Positions 20,708 to 29,484 of a stretch of DNA of 64,000 nucleotides are shown here, piece after piece (the stretch's first letter is position 1; each line of letters opens with the position of its first letter). Source of the DNA: Rhodopseudomonas rhenobacensis (GTDB lineage Bacteria > Pseudomonadota > Alphaproteobacteria > Rhizobiales > Xanthobacteraceae); contig NZ_JACHIH010000002.1 in NCBI RefSeq assembly GCF_014203125.1, positions 124,001-188,000 on the forward strand, given 5' to 3'. Both the position numbers and the translations under genes were made by a program. The notes under the pieces were generated by a model. That model worked only from the letters and a program-made list of their open reading frames with translations. It did no database searches and had not been told where the DNA came from.

Positions 20708-21484
20708 ATGACCTATGGCGAGCTCAAGACCAGCGTCCGTGAACTCTACGAAGGCACCACGCCGCGCGGCGTCGCGTTTCGCTATGGGCTGCTGGCGTTC
20801 GATATCATCACGGTGGCGTTCATCGTCGGCACCTCGTTCCTGCCCTCGAACGAGATCATCGAATCCCTCGATCTGCTGTTCGGCGCGCTGATCATGATCG
20901 ATTTCGCCGCACGGCTGACGATCAGCCGGCGTCGGCTGCGGGAATTCACCCGTCTCGCGACCTGGACCGATATTGTGGCGATCGTGTCGTTCCTGGCGCC
21001 GCTGGCCGGCGAAGCCGGCGGCTTCCTGCGGATTTTGCGAACACTGCGGCTATTACGCAATTATCAGATGCTGGCGCGGCTGCGCACCGACAGCCGGTTC
21101 TTCCGCCGCAACGAGGAGGTGATCATCGCCGTCACCAATCTCGCGGTGTTCATTTTCGTGATGACGGCGGTGGTCTATGAAACCCAGAAGGGCCGCAACC
21201 TCGAGATCGGCAACTACGCGGACGCGCTGTATTTCACCGTCACCGCGTTGACCACCACCGGGTTCGGCGACATCACGCTGCAGGGCACCGCCGGGCGCCT
21301 GATCAGCGTCGTCATCATGATCTTCGGCGTCACGCTGTTCTTCAATCTCGCGCGTGCTCTGCTCAGCCCGGACAAGGTGCGCTTCCCCTGCCCGGCCTGC
21401 GGCCTGCAGCGCCACGACCGCGACGCCGTGCACTGCAAGGCCTGCGGCGATCTGCTGAACATTCCCGACGAGGGATTGATGTAA
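20708..21484 (+). CDS. Voltage-gated potassium channel-type ion transporter with C-terminal zinc ribbon
   Basis: 258 aa from the ATG at 20708 (an upstream TTG frame start is unlikely). Six-segment Kv layout: S1 AFDIITVAFIVGTSF, S2 LLFGALIMIDFAARL, S3 WTDIVAIVSFLAPL, S4 FLRILRTLRLLRNY with regularly spaced Arg, S5 LAVFIFVMTAVVYE, pore with the selectivity filter TTTGFGD, S6 LISVVIMIFGVTLFF. The tail after S6 holds a CPACGL...CKACGD zinc ribbon, which is not part of the core channel and may tune gating or redox/metal response. Substrate K+ is inferred from the filter (GFGD for GYGD). Confidence 0.85.
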   Translation: MTYGELKTSVRELYEGTTPRGVAFRYGLLAFDIITVAFIVGTSFLPSNEIIESLDLLFGALIMIDFAARLTISRRRLREFTRLATWTDIVAIVSFLAPLAGEAGGFLRILRTLRLLRNYQMLARLRTDSRFFRRNEEVIIAVTNLAVFIFVMTAVVYETQKGRNLEIGNYADALYFTVTALTTTGFGDITLQGTAGRLISVVIMIFGVTLFFNLARALLSPDKVRFPCPACGLQRHDRDAVHCKACGDLLNIPDEGLM

Positions 21485-21763
21485 TCGGCCGTTCGCGAGG
21501 CGAGCGGCTCGGCGCAGCGATAAGCCGCGTCGATCAGAGCGATAGATCGAGGCTATCGCAACGCCCGCCTGCGGCGAGCGCGCGACGCCGCTGCACGCCA
21601 GGACTGTGCTCGGTCATGCGCGCCACGCAAGCCGCAATGCATATCAAAATACCGCGTGCGAACTAACAGCCTCGGGGTTAGACCGCGCGCACCCGATGGC
21701 TGTGACTGATCCGGGCTTCTCCCGCCTCGAACGCCGCCTCGCCGCGCACCTCGAGGCATTTCC

Positions 21764-23236
21764 ATGCACAAGCTCATTCTGCCGCGTCCGCTGCCCACCG
21801 CCGTCGTCGTCTGCCTGACGCTGATCATCTGGTTCGCCGTTCCGGTGCCCGCCGGCGTCGCGCCGAATGCCTGGCATCTGTTCGCGCTGTTCGTCGGCAC
21901 CATCGTGGCGATCATCGGCAAGGCGATGCCGCTCGGCGCGCTGTCGATCATCGCCATCGCGCTGGTGGCGATCACCGGCGTCACCAACCCCACCAAGCCC
22001 GCGGCGGCGTTGGCCGACGCGCTGTCCGGCTTCGCCAATCCGCTGATCTGGCTGATCGTCAGCGCGGTGATGGTGGCGCTGGCGGTGACCAAGACCGGGC
22101 TCGGCCGCCGCATCGGCTTCTACTTCGTCAAGCTGTTCGGCAAGAAGACGCTCGGCGTCGCCTACGGCCTGGTGTTCTCCGAATTGGTGATCGCGCCGGT
22201 AACGCCCAGCAACACCGCGCGCGGCGGCGCCATCATCCATCCGATCATGCGCTCGATCGCCGATAGTTACGGTTCAAGCCCCGAACAAGGCACCCAGAAG
22301 ACCATCGGCCGCTATCTGGCGCTGGTCAACTACAACACCAACCCGATCACCTCGGCGATGTTCATCACCGCCACCGCGCCCAATCCGTTGTGCGTGGCGT
22401 TGATCGCGGCGGCGACCGCAGGCTCCATTTCGATCAGCTGGGGGCAATGGGCGCTGGCGGCGCTGCTGCCCTGCCTGGTGATGCTGTTGGTGATGCCGCT
22501 GGTGCTCTATCTGCTGTATCCGCCGGAAATCAAGCACACCCCCGGCGCCAAGGAGATGGCGAGCGCGGAACTCGCCAAGCTCGGGCCGATGCGGCTGCCG
22601 GAAGCGATCACGCTGTCCGTGCTGATCATGATGCTGGCGGTGTGGGCCGGCGTGCCGGCCTGGCTGCTCGGTCCGGCGTTCAGCCTCGACCCGACCACCA
22701 CCGCCTTCGTCGGCCTGGCGCTGTTGCTGATCACCGGCGTGTTGGAGTGGGAGGACATTCTGAAGGCGAAGAGCGCCTGGGATACGCTGATCTGGTTCGC
22801 CGCGCTGGTGATGATGGCGACCTTCCTCGGCAATCTCGGATTGACCAAGTGGTTCTCGCTGACCATCCAGGGCGGCATCACCCATCTGGGGCTGGACTGG
22901 AAGGCCTCCGCGGCGATCCTGGTGGTGGTGTATTTCTACGCGCACTACTTCTTCGCCTCGACCACCGCGCACGTCACCGCGATGTTCGCCGCGTTCTTCG
23001 CCGCCGGCATCGCGCTCGGCACCCCGCCGATGCTGCTCGGGCTGTTGCTTTCGTTCTCGTCGTCGCTCAACATGTCGCTGACGCATTACGCGACCGGCAC
23101 CGCGCCGATCATCTTCGGCTCCGGCTACATCACGCTGAACGAGTGGTGGATCGCCGGCCTGGTGATGAGCGTGGTCAACCTGTTGATCCTGGTCGGGGTC
23201 GGCGGGGTGTGGTGGGGCGTGCTGGGTTATCTCTGA
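21764..23236 (+). CDS. DASS-family (SLC13) anion/dicarboxylate symporter
   Basis: 490 aa, GAGG at 6 nt. Inner-membrane transporter with a dozen hydrophobic segments. Family marks: first hairpin/SNT-type motif in IAPVTPSNTARGGAI and a second in SFSSSLNMSLTHYATGTAP, the two anion/Na+ binding loops; YNTNPITSAMFITATAPNP lies between. This resembles the CitT/YbhI/2-oxoglutarate-malate branch, so di- or tricarboxylates are the likely substrates; the exact one is not determinable. No sensor kinase or metabolic partner gene is adjacent; the next gene is on the other strand. Confidence 0.88.
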   Translation: MHKLILPRPLPTAVVVCLTLIIWFAVPVPAGVAPNAWHLFALFVGTIVAIIGKAMPLGALSIIAIALVAITGVTNPTKPAAALADALSGFANPLIWLIVSAVMVALAVTKTGLGRRIGFYFVKLFGKKTLGVAYGLVFSELVIAPVTPSNTARGGAIIHPIMRSIADSYGSSPEQGTQKTIGRYLALVNYNTNPITSAMFITATAPNPLCVALIAAATAGSISISWGQWALAALLPCLVMLLVMPLVLYLLYPPEIKHTPGAKEMASAELAKLGPMRLPEAITLSVLIMMLAVWAGVPAWLLGPAFSLDPTTTAFVGLALLLITGVLEWEDILKAKSAWDTLIWFAALVMMATFLGNLGLTKWFSLTIQGGITHLGLDWKASAAILVVVYFYAHYFFASTTAHVTAMFAAFFAAGIALGTPPMLLGLLLSFSSSLNMSLTHYATGTAPIIFGSGYITLNEWWIAGLVMSVVNLLILVGVGGVWWGVLGYL

Positions 23237-23267
23237 GGCCCGGGCCTTGTGGGCGGGCGTCAGGCGA

Positions 23268-23396
23268 CTATCTGACCCCGGTGCCCTTGCAGCGCTGGCA
23301 GGTCACCACCTTGTCGCCCTTCTTCAGCGTGCCCTTGCCCTCGCAATTCTTGCACTTCTGCTTCTTCTTGATGTTGGGGCCTTTGTCGTTGGCCAT
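23268..23396 (-). CDS. 42-aa protein with two CxxCxGxG zinc-binding motifs
   Basis: Starts ATG at 23396 with AGGAG 6 nt upstream and stops TAG at 23268. The sequence is basic at the N-terminus (GPNIKKKQK) and has exactly two DnaJ-type motifs, CKNCEGKG and CQRCKGTG, separated by 13 residues and ending two residues later. This equals one half of a DnaJ cysteine-rich domain, enough to bind one Zn2+. Probably real: ideal ribosome site and full conservation of both motifs. Function unknown; protein- or RNA-binding chaperone-like roles are conceivable. Confidence 0.75.
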   Translation of the reverse strand: MANDKGPNIKKKQKCKNCEGKGTLKKGDKVVTCQRCKGTGVR

Positions 23397-23765
23397 GAGG
23401 CACTCCTGATTCGGACGCAGCGGCGGGCGCCGCGCGGTCACCGCTCATAGCACCGTTGCGGGGACTGCGGCGCAATATCGCGATCACCACCGGCTCGATC
23501 CGCGCTATAATGGCGTCGGTCGTTCCGCGCCGAGCTCTGCAAGCCGAGCCAGGCAGGCAAGCGCGGACGGCGAAATGAGAATGAAACCACATACCCCATC
23601 GTGCGTTAGGCTGCGCGCGATGGCGGATACTGAAAACGGTGGCGACATCCTCCGTGATGGCGCCGTCGCTGCAGAGCTGAGACCGTGACCCGGGGTTAAC
23701 CCGCACTTGAAATATGCTGCAATCATGCCGATGTGCGTGCTGCGCGAGATATATAGGGGAACGCC
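23397..23765. other. Intergenic region between divergent small genes
   Basis: About 370 bp between the 42-aa zinc protein (minus) and the GNAT gene (plus). I see no gene, tRNA or clear terminator in it; a TATAAT-like hexamer near 23508 and the ATATATAGGGGAACGCC just before the GNAT start suggest promoter and ribosome-site functions only. Confidence 0.4.
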
Positions 23766-24056
23766 GTGAATCAGATCGACACCACCATCACTGTTCGTGA
23801 CAACAAGCCACGCAATCGCTTTGAATTGGATACACAAGGCTCGCTCGCCTTCGCGAGCTATCGTCGCGCCGCCGACAAGGTGATCATCACCCACACCGAG
23901 ACCCCGGCGGCGCTGCGCGGCCGCGGCATCGCCTCGCGCTTGGTCAAGGGCGCGCTGGAGCTGATTCGCGCCGAGGGATTGAAGGTGGTCGCCGGCTGCG
24001 GCTTCGTCGCCGATTATCTCGATGCGCATCCGGAATTCGCCGACCTCAAGGGCTGA
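23766..24056 (+). CDS. GCN5-related N-acetyltransferase, small YidJ-type
   Basis: 96 aa, GTG start with GGGGA upstream. Compact GNAT domain of the N-acetyltransferase_2 type (PF14542-like): SLAFASYRR, then IITHTETPAALRGRGIASRL with the acetyl-CoA-binding Q/RxxGxG/A loop as RGRGIA, followed by the helix LVKGALELIRAEGLKV and the terminal CGFVADYLDAHPEF. Such proteins lack a substrate-specific half; the acceptor is unknown. Monocistronic and followed by a bidirectional terminator shared with the convergent DUF3597 gene. Confidence 0.88.
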   Translation: MNQIDTTITVRDNKPRNRFELDTQGSLAFASYRRAADKVIITHTETPAALRGRGIASRLVKGALELIRAEGLKVVAGCGFVADYLDAHPEFADLKG

Positions 24057-24142
24057 GGGCGATCGACCGTTGATGAGCGCAGACCCATCGATCTGCGACC
24101 ATCGTCGTTTGACAGATCCCGCACGGAACAACAGAGCAAACA

Positions 24143-24171
24143 AAAAGGCCCGCGAAAAACGCGGGCCTTTT
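24143..24171. terminator. Bidirectional terminator between GNAT and DUF3597 genes
   Basis: Perfect 12-bp stem AAAAGGCCCGCG/CGCGGGCCTTTT with an AAAAA loop, A-rich before and T-rich after, so it can act on both convergent genes. Confidence 0.9.
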
Positions 24172-24191
24172 CGCTGTGATCGATGGTTCGC

Positions 24192-24581
24192 TTAGTGCTT
24201 GATGTCGGCGGGCAGCTTGCCGCCATTGGCGGCGAGCTTGGCCATCACCTGCTTGTGCAGCCAGATGTTCATGGTCGCGGAATCGCTGAGGTCGCCGCTA
24301 TAGGCGAGTTCTTTCGCCAGCTCCTTGCGCGCGGTCAGGCTGGAATCGATATCCAGCGCCTTCATCAGATCGACGATCGAGGTGCGCCATTCCAGCTTCT
24401 CATGTTTGTCGGCGACCGCCTTGTCGAGGATCGGCGCGACCTCGACGCTCTGGCCCGGCGCGCCGGCGCTCGAGCTGCCCGGGGTCGGCGCGGTGGCCGG
24501 TCCGCCGGCGGTGGTGCCGCCCGGCGCGGCCTCGGCGTGGGTACCAAAGATCGCGCTGATGATCTTGCCAAAAATGCTCAT
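24192..24581 (-). CDS. DUF3597 domain protein
   Basis: 129 aa. N-terminal MSIFGKIISAIFGTHAEA, a Gly/Ala/Pro/Thr-rich linker (20-45), then the DUF3597 block VEVAPILDKAVADKHEKLEW, RTSIVDLMKALDIDSSLTAR, KELAKELAYSGD and NIWLHKQVMAKLAANGGKLP. The family is a small helical domain of unknown function with a LysM-less, cytosolic-looking N-terminus. DUF3597 proteins are about 120-160 aa, so this is complete. Convergent with the GNAT gene and sharing its terminator. Confidence 0.88.
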   Translation of the reverse strand: MSIFGKIISAIFGTHAEAAPGGTTAGGPATAPTPGSSSAGAPGQSVEVAPILDKAVADKHEKLEWRTSIVDLMKALDIDSSLTARKELAKELAYSGDLSDSATMNIWLHKQVMAKLAANGGKLPADIKH

Positions 24582-24932
24582 GGGATGCTCCAGGTCGAAG
24601 TGATCGAGGAACCGATCAAAGGCCGCAGCGGCGACACCACCTCACCTGATCCGGCGACGAACGCTCGGACCAGGATCGGCGCAGTGCCTACGGGACGCTC
24701 ACTAACCGATTGGCACGCGCGTTGTTCCCGGCCGGCGTGGTCGCATTGCGCTGCGACACCGCGACAATCGGAATCACCGAAGCGTGAGCACCGGCAGTGC
24801 TTCGCCGGCGTTAGTCTTCGCCCAACAGGTCGCGGCAAGACCAGGTCTTTGCCCTCGCGTCTGGTCTCTTCGTGATCATCCAGCACGACGTCGCCGTTCG
24901 GCGGCGATCGCTGCGCAACGGGAGGCACGACC
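24582..24932. other. Intergenic region between divergent DUF3597 and DUF2189 genes
   Basis: About 350 bp. No gene or RNA is supported; open frames across it (for example 24578-24940 minus) run through the DUF3597 start and have no ribosome site. GGGAGG at about 24921 is the ribosome site of the downstream gene. Presumably holds both promoters. Confidence 0.4.
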
Positions 24933-25889
24933 ATGGCCACGCCATATGCCGACGAGTTCGCCGACGATCCGCCTTATGCCAACCGCGGCGACACTGCCGC
25001 CGCCCCATCACAGCACGCGACACCACAAGCGCAGCGCGCGGCGCCGCCGGCGATCCGCAAGATCGGCCTGTCCGATCTGCGCGCCACGCTGCGGCTCGGC
25101 TGGGAGGATTTCAAAGCGGTGCCAAGCCACGCCATCATGCTGTGCGTGATCTATCCGGTGCTCGGCCTGGTGCTGGCCCGCGCCGTGCTCGGCTATTCGG
25201 TGCTGCCGCTGCTGTTTCCGATGGCCGCCGGCTTCGCGCTGATCGGCCCGTTCGCAGGCCTCGGACTCTACGAACTCAGCCGCCGCCGCGAGCTCGGCCA
25301 GCACGCCTCGGCCTGGCACGCCACCGAGGTGCTGCGCTCGCCGTCGTTCGGCGCCATGCTCGGGCTCGGCGCGCTGCTGCTGGCGATCTTCGTCACCTGG
25401 ATCGCCACCGCCCAGGCGATCTATCTCGCGACCTTCGGCTACGCGCCGGCCGCCGCCATCCCCGACTTCCTGCGCCTGGTGCTGACCACTCAGGCCGGTT
25501 GGCAGCTGATTCTGATCGGCTGCGGCGCTGGCTTCCTGTTCGCGGTGGCGACGCTGTGCCTCAGCGTGGTCGCCTTCCCGATCATGCTGGATCGCCAGGC
25601 CGGCTTTGTCGATGCCATCGCCACCTCGCTGCGCGCGGTGGCGCGCAATCCGCTTCCGATGGCGGCCTGGGGCATGATCGTCGCCGCGCTGCTGGTGGTG
25701 GGCTCGCTGCCGGCCTTCCTCGGCCTCGCCGTGGTGATTCCGCTGCTCGGCCACGCCACCTGGCATCTCTATCGCAAGGTGGTGGAACCGAATCCGTTTC
25801 CGCCGGAAATTCCGCCGGCCAACCCGATCCGGCGGTCGGCCGCGGATTTCCCCGCCGCATTGTTGCAGTGGAAGCGCGAACGTCCGTAG
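24933..25889 (+). CDS. DUF2189 integral membrane protein
   Basis: 318 aa, preceded by GGGAGG. A 45-residue Ala/Pro-rich cytoplasmic N-terminus precedes the DUF2189 domain: IRKIGLSDLRATLRLGWEDF, then about six membrane segments (VIYPVLGLVLARAVL, LLFPMAAGFALIGPFAGL, ALLLAIFVTWIATAQ, FLFAVATLCLSVVAFP, MIVAALLVVGSLPAF and GLAVVIPLLGHATWHLY). The LYELSRRREL and HATWHLYRKVV motifs are typical of the family. Function unknown; commonly single genes in alphaproteobacteria, sometimes near cytochrome genes, not so here. Confidence 0.88.
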   Translation: MATPYADEFADDPPYANRGDTAAAPSQHATPQAQRAAPPAIRKIGLSDLRATLRLGWEDFKAVPSHAIMLCVIYPVLGLVLARAVLGYSVLPLLFPMAAGFALIGPFAGLGLYELSRRRELGQHASAWHATEVLRSPSFGAMLGLGALLLAIFVTWIATAQAIYLATFGYAPAAAIPDFLRLVLTTQAGWQLILIGCGAGFLFAVATLCLSVVAFPIMLDRQAGFVDAIATSLRAVARNPLPMAAWGMIVAALLVVGSLPAFLGLAVVIPLLGHATWHLYRKVVEPNPFPPEIPPANPIRRSAADFPAALLQWKRERP

Positions 25890-26334
25890 TGGGTGCCCGC
25901 GGGGCCTTCGCTGCTGCGAAGGCTCCTCAACAGGCGCCTCGACAACGCCCTCCGTAATCTACCTGAATTGCTCTTCAGCCGGTGTTTTTGCATGCGACTC
26001 TGAATAAGGGGCCGCCCGGCTTTAGCCTTAAGTCGAAATTGACCGATGGGTTAGCGTCCACCAAACTACTTCAATCCGACACGCCAAGTATTTCATAATC
26101 CGTTAGTTTCTGCGATATTGCTGGAGACAAGTCAGACCGGCCCGCGTCGTCTGCCCGCTTGTTGGGAGTCCTTCGCGGAGACCGAAAGGGTTACTCATTC
26201 CTTGCGCAGGCTATGCGCGCGGGGCTTAGCTGCATCGCAGCATTTACACTGTTTGGCCCAGCGGTATTCCACTATATTCATTTCAACGACGAAGCTCCCT
26301 TGAAGAGCTGAATCGTAATTCTAGGAGATATCCC
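25890..26334. other. Intergenic region upstream of the DUF1127 gene
   Basis: About 445 bp of lower GC than its neighbours, no supportable gene. The last 110 bp are AT-rich (TTTACACTGTTTGG near 26243, CACTATATTCATTTC near 26269) and probably carry the promoter of the small DUF1127 gene; exact elements are uncertain. Confidence 0.4.
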
Positions 26335-26487
26335 ATGTTTCTTTCGCTCATCCGCATGATCCGCGAATTCCGGGACTATCAGCGCAATGTGAGCGAATTG
26401 TCCCAGCTCAGTGATCGCGAATTGGCCGATATCGGCCTCGATCGCTCGGACATTCCGCGCGTTGCCTCGGGTCACTATCACGGTTGA
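26335..26487 (+). CDS. DUF1127 small protein
   Basis: 50 aa, AGGAG at 26322-26326 before the ATG at 26335. MFLSLIRMIREFRDYQRNVS, then the DUF1127 core LSQLSDRELADIGLDRSDIP and a short tail VASGHYHG. DUF1127 proteins are short Arg-rich alphaproteobacterial regulators, some reported to bind RNA or affect phosphate/stress responses; the specific role here is unknown. Too short for common ORF cutoffs but clearly a real member. Own promoter region upstream and a hairpin terminator after. Confidence 0.9.
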   Translation: MFLSLIRMIREFRDYQRNVSELSQLSDRELADIGLDRSDIPRVASGHYHG

Positions 26488-26514
26488 TCCAGTGTTCAGT
26501 TTCGAGTTCCGATG

Positions 26515-26540
26515 ACGCCCGCTCTACGCGGGCGTTGTCG
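26515..26540 (+). terminator. Probable terminator after DUF1127 gene
   Basis: ACGCCCGC/GCGGGCGT stem (8 bp, 5-nt loop) 27 bp after the stop; the following TTGTCGTGT is only mildly T-rich, so strength is uncertain. Confidence 0.55.
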
Positions 26541-26606
26541 TGTCTGGGCCTAGGTTCCGGGCTGGCGGCGATTTCCCTTTGTCGCAAAACGCGCTAGCTG
26601 TGGCGC

Positions 26607-28037
26607 ATGATGTCTGATCCTTCCAACACCGTTCACGTCGTCGGCGGCGGCCTCGCCGGCTCCGAAGCCGCCTGGCAGATCGCGCAGGCCGGCGTCCGCG
26701 TTGTGCTGCACGAAATGCGCCCGGCCCGGATGACCGAAGCGCATCGCACCGAAGGCCTCGCCGAGCTGGTGTGCTCCAACTCCTTCCGCTCCGATGACGC
26801 CGCCAATAACGCGGTCGGGCTGCTGCACGCCGAAATGCGCAAGCTCGGCTCGCTGGTGATGCGCGCGGCCGACGCCAACCAGGTCCCGGCCGGCGGCGCG
26901 CTGGCAGTCGACCGCGACGGCTTCTCCGCCGCGGTCACCAAGGCACTGACCGATCATCCTTTGATCGAATTGCAACGCGGCGAACTCGACGGCCTGCCGC
27001 CGGCGGACTGGGGCCAAGTGGTGATCGCCACCGGCCCGCTCACCTCGGCGCCGCTGGCGTCGGCGATCCAGGCGCTGACCGGCGAAGATTCGCTGGCGTT
27101 CTTCGATGCCATCGCGCCGATCGTGCACCGCGACTCGATCGACATGTCGGTGGCCTGGTTCCAGTCGCGTTACGACAAGGTCGGCCCCGGCGGCAACGGC
27201 GCCGACTACATCAACTGCCCGATGACCCGCGAGCAATATGACGGCTTCGTCGCCGCATTGATCGAAGGCTGCAAGGTCGACTTCAAGGATTGGGAGACCA
27301 ATACGCCCTACTTCGACGGCTGCCTGCCGATTGAAGTGATGGCGGAGCGCGGCGCCGAAACGCTGCGATTCGGGCCGATGAAGCCGGTTGGGCTGACCAA
27401 TCCCAAAGATCCGACCGTGAAGCCCTACGCCATCGTGCAGCTGCGCCAGGATAACAAGCTCGGCACGCTGTACAATCTGGTCGGCTTCCAGACCAAGCTG
27501 AAGCACGGCGAGCAGAGCCGCATTTTTCGCAGCATTCCGGGATTGGAAAGCGCCGAGTTTGCAAGGCTTGGCGGGCTGCATCGCAACACGTTTCTGAACT
27601 CGCCGAAATTGCTCGATCAGCAGCTGCGGCTGCGCGCGGAACCGCGGCTGCGGTTCGCCGGACAAATGACCGGCTGCGAGGGTTATGTGGAGTCGGCCTC
27701 GATCGGGCTGATCGCCGGGCTCTATGCCGCCGCCGACGCGCGGCAAACCGCACTGGCGCCGCCGCCGGCGACCACCGCGCTCGGCGCGCTGCTCGGCCAC
27801 ATCACCGGCGGACACATCGAAACCATCGACGCCGGGCCACGCTCGTTCCAGCCGATGAACGTCAATTTCGGCCTGTTCCCACCGCTTGCCACGCCGCCGA
27901 CCCACGGCGCCGACGGCAAGAAGCTGCGCGGCCCCGACAAGACCGTCGCCAAGAAACAGGCGATGAGCGCCCGCGCGCTGGCTGACCTCGATGGCTGGAT
28001 CGCGGAGAATTTGCCGGCCGCTGCTGCGGCGGCTTGA
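26607..28037 (+). CDS. trmFO: tRNA (uracil-54-C5)-methyltransferase, folate/FAD-dependent
   Basis: Makes ribothymidine (m5U54) in the T loop of tRNAs using methylenetetrahydrofolate and FADH2. 476 aa, standard for TrmFO. FAD dinucleotide-binding [10 protein letters not shown] at residue 13; the GidA-like motif [19 protein letters not shown] carries the conserved Cys; [31 protein letters not shown] and [20 protein letters not shown] are TrmFO-type blocks, the last including the C-terminal Cys. The start may be the first or second of two adjacent ATGs (26607, 26610). Monocistronic; followed by a dispersed palindromic repeat. Confidence 0.97.
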   Translation: MMSDPSNTVHVVGGGLAGSEAAWQIAQAGVRVVLHEMRPARMTEAHRTEGLAELVCSNSFRSDDAANNAVGLLHAEMRKLGSLVMRAADANQVPAGGALAVDRDGFSAAVTKALTDHPLIELQRGELDGLPPADWGQVVIATGPLTSAPLASAIQALTGEDSLAFFDAIAPIVHRDSIDMSVAWFQSRYDKVGPGGNGADYINCPMTREQYDGFVAALIEGCKVDFKDWETNTPYFDGCLPIEVMAERGAETLRFGPMKPVGLTNPKDPTVKPYAIVQLRQDNKLGTLYNLVGFQTKLKHGEQSRIFRSIPGLESAEFARLGGLHRNTFLNSPKLLDQQLRLRAEPRLRFAGQMTGCEGYVESASIGLIAGLYAAADARQTALAPPPATTALGALLGHITGGHIETIDAGPRSFQPMNVNFGLFPPLATPPTHGADGKKLRGPDKTVAKKQAMSARALADLDGWIAENLPAAAAAA

Positions 28038-28059
28038 TTTCCGGAAAATGCAGAAGAGT

Positions 28060-28222
28060 TCATCGTGCCCCGGATGCAGTGCAGCGCGCTGCCCCGGCGA
28101 TGCGAAGCATCGTCCGGTGCGGCGTGATGCACTGCTAAGCCGGGGCCATTACGAAACGCGGCGTCCGTAACGGTCCCGGTTCTGCGAAGCGGCACTTCGT
28201 GCCGCATCGCGCCCGGGACACA
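28060..28222 (+). repeat. Dispersed palindromic repeat, copy 1
   Basis: The segment with GCCCCGGATGCAGTGCAGC, AGCCGGGGCC and GTCCGTAACGGTCCCGG is matched in the opposite orientation at 62380-62523 (CCGTAACGGCCCCGG). Internal arms (GTGCAGTGC...GATGCACTGC; GAAGCGGCACTTCGTGCCGC) make it hairpin-rich. Fills the gap between trmFO and the next, convergent, gene. Confidence 0.75.
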
Positions 28223-28234
28223 GGCACCGGGTAA

Positions 28235-29101
28235 TCAGCCCCGGAACACCCGCGACCGGCTCGCCCGCCACAGCGTCCACAGCGTCGCCAGCCGGGTGCG
28301 CGGCTGCGGCTGCAGCGGATCCCACTCCGGGCGCGCCATCTGCGCCAGATCGCGTTTCGCCAGCGCCAGCGGCAGGAGCGCCGGCCGGATTTCGCGCGGC
28401 GCCTCGGACAAAAGCGTCAGCGCCTGATCGAGATGCGTCCTCGCCTCGCCAACCAATTGATCCAGCGCGGCGCGCAGCTCAGGCGTCACCTTGCCCGCGA
28501 AGGCGTCTTCCGGATCGGCGCCGGATTGCGCCAAAAACTCCGCCGGCACGAACAGCTGGCGCCGCGCGGCGTCGCGCGGAAATGTCCCGAGCAGCCGCGC
28601 CGCGCCGATCGCGAGGCCGGCATGATGTGCCAAATGATCGACGGCGTCGGAGATTGGACCGAGCAGCCGCGCCGCCTGCGCCAGCAGGGCCGACGAGGTT
28701 TCTGCGAGATAGAGCTCGAGCGCGGCACGGTCCGGCATCGGGTCGTTGTAGAGATCGAAGATATGCGCCTCGATCAGCCGCGACAGCGGCGCCACCGGCA
28801 GCGCGTAACGGCTGATCGCGCGCTGCAGCTCGGCGGCGACCGGATTGCCCTCGACGCCGCCATGGCCGACGCCCGCCAGCATGTCGGTCCACCATTGCAA
28901 GCGGATTTCGCCGGGTAAAGGCTGGCTGACCTGGCCGCGCACCCGCACGATCTCGACGTTGAAAGCGTAGAGGGCCAGCGCCGCGCGGCGATGCGCGGGG
29001 TCGAGGAACAGCGTCGCGGCGTAGCGGTCGAAATCATGGCTGCGCACCAACTCGGCGCAGAACGCCGCGTTGCCCTCGTCGGCCGTCGCGGCCGTGCTCA
29101 T
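28235..29101 (-). CDS. Squalene/phytoene synthase-fold protein, NDUFAF6-like complex I assembly factor
   Basis: 288 aa with the trans-isoprenyl diphosphate synthase fold but without the Asp-rich catalytic motifs: where DxxxD is expected there is AFNVEIVRVRGQ...EIRLQWW, and the second is replaced by VDHLAHHAGLAIGAARLLG...RRQLF. Exactly this pattern (AFNVE...R.Q.W; DH...H.G.A.G......RR..F) is that of mitochondrial NDUFAF6, an assembly factor of respiratory complex I, so an enzymatic carotenoid role is unlikely. The ATG at 29101 overlaps by 4 bp the NDUFAF3-like gene upstream, in one operon with secDF. Confidence 0.85.
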   Translation of the reverse strand: MSTAATADEGNAAFCAELVRSHDFDRYAATLFLDPAHRRAALALYAFNVEIVRVRGQVSQPLPGEIRLQWWTDMLAGVGHGGVEGNPVAAELQRAISRYALPVAPLSRLIEAHIFDLYNDPMPDRAALELYLAETSSALLAQAARLLGPISDAVDHLAHHAGLAIGAARLLGTFPRDAARRQLFVPAEFLAQSGADPEDAFAGKVTPELRAALDQLVGEARTHLDQALTLLSEAPREIRPALLPLALAKRDLAQMARPEWDPLQPQPRTRLATLWTLWRASRSRVFRG

Positions 29102-29484
29102 GCCACCGCGATCAGCGCCGCGGCGACCCGCCGACGCTCGCCGATCATGATGTTGTAGGTCCGGATCGCGGGTCCGGTCTGCATCGGGTCGAGCACGATG
29201 CCGATCCGGCGCATCGCGTTGCGCAAGCCGGCCGACGGCTGCCAGACCTGGGTGGCGGTGCCGATGATCAGCGTGTCGATGGCGCCTGCGTTGTCGATCA
29301 CCCGCCGCAGCGAAACTTCGTCGATCTGCGCTGGGTCGGTGACCGGCCAGGCCCAGATCGCGTCCGGCAGGCAGAGCAGCGAGCCCTGGTGCGACATCTC
29401 GGCGAAATAGAACCCGCCCTTGCCGTAGGAGTCGATCGGCGCCGATCTTGGAAGATGCAGGCTGTCCGTCGGGTGCTCCCCCAT
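29098..29484 (-). CDS. Mth938/NDUFAF3-like protein
   Basis: 128 aa. Mth938 (DUF498) fold: IDSYGKGGFYFAEMSHQGSL, LCLPDAIWAWPV, then DTLIIGTATQVWQPS and the end RTYNIMIGERRRVAAALI. Mitochondrial NDUFAF3, a complex I assembly factor, has the same IDxYxxxGF, LP..., GTG and RVxxALIP pattern. The ATG overlaps the secF stop (TGATG at 29482-29486), and its own end overlaps the next gene by 4 bp, so it is the fourth gene of a yajC-secD-secF operon. Role in complex I assembly is inferred from family. Confidence 0.87.
   Translation of the reverse strand: MGEHPTDSLHLPRSAPIDSYGKGGFYFAEMSHQGSLLCLPDAIWAWPVTDPAQIDEVSLRRVIDNAGAIDTLIIGTATQVWQPSAGLRNAMRRIGIVLDPMQTGPAIRTYNIMIGERRRVAAALIAVA

Noticed and set aside
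28235-29101. Phytoene/squalene synthase for carotenoids or hopanoids
   Set aside because: Both Asp-rich catalytic motifs are replaced and the pattern matches NDUFAF6 instead.
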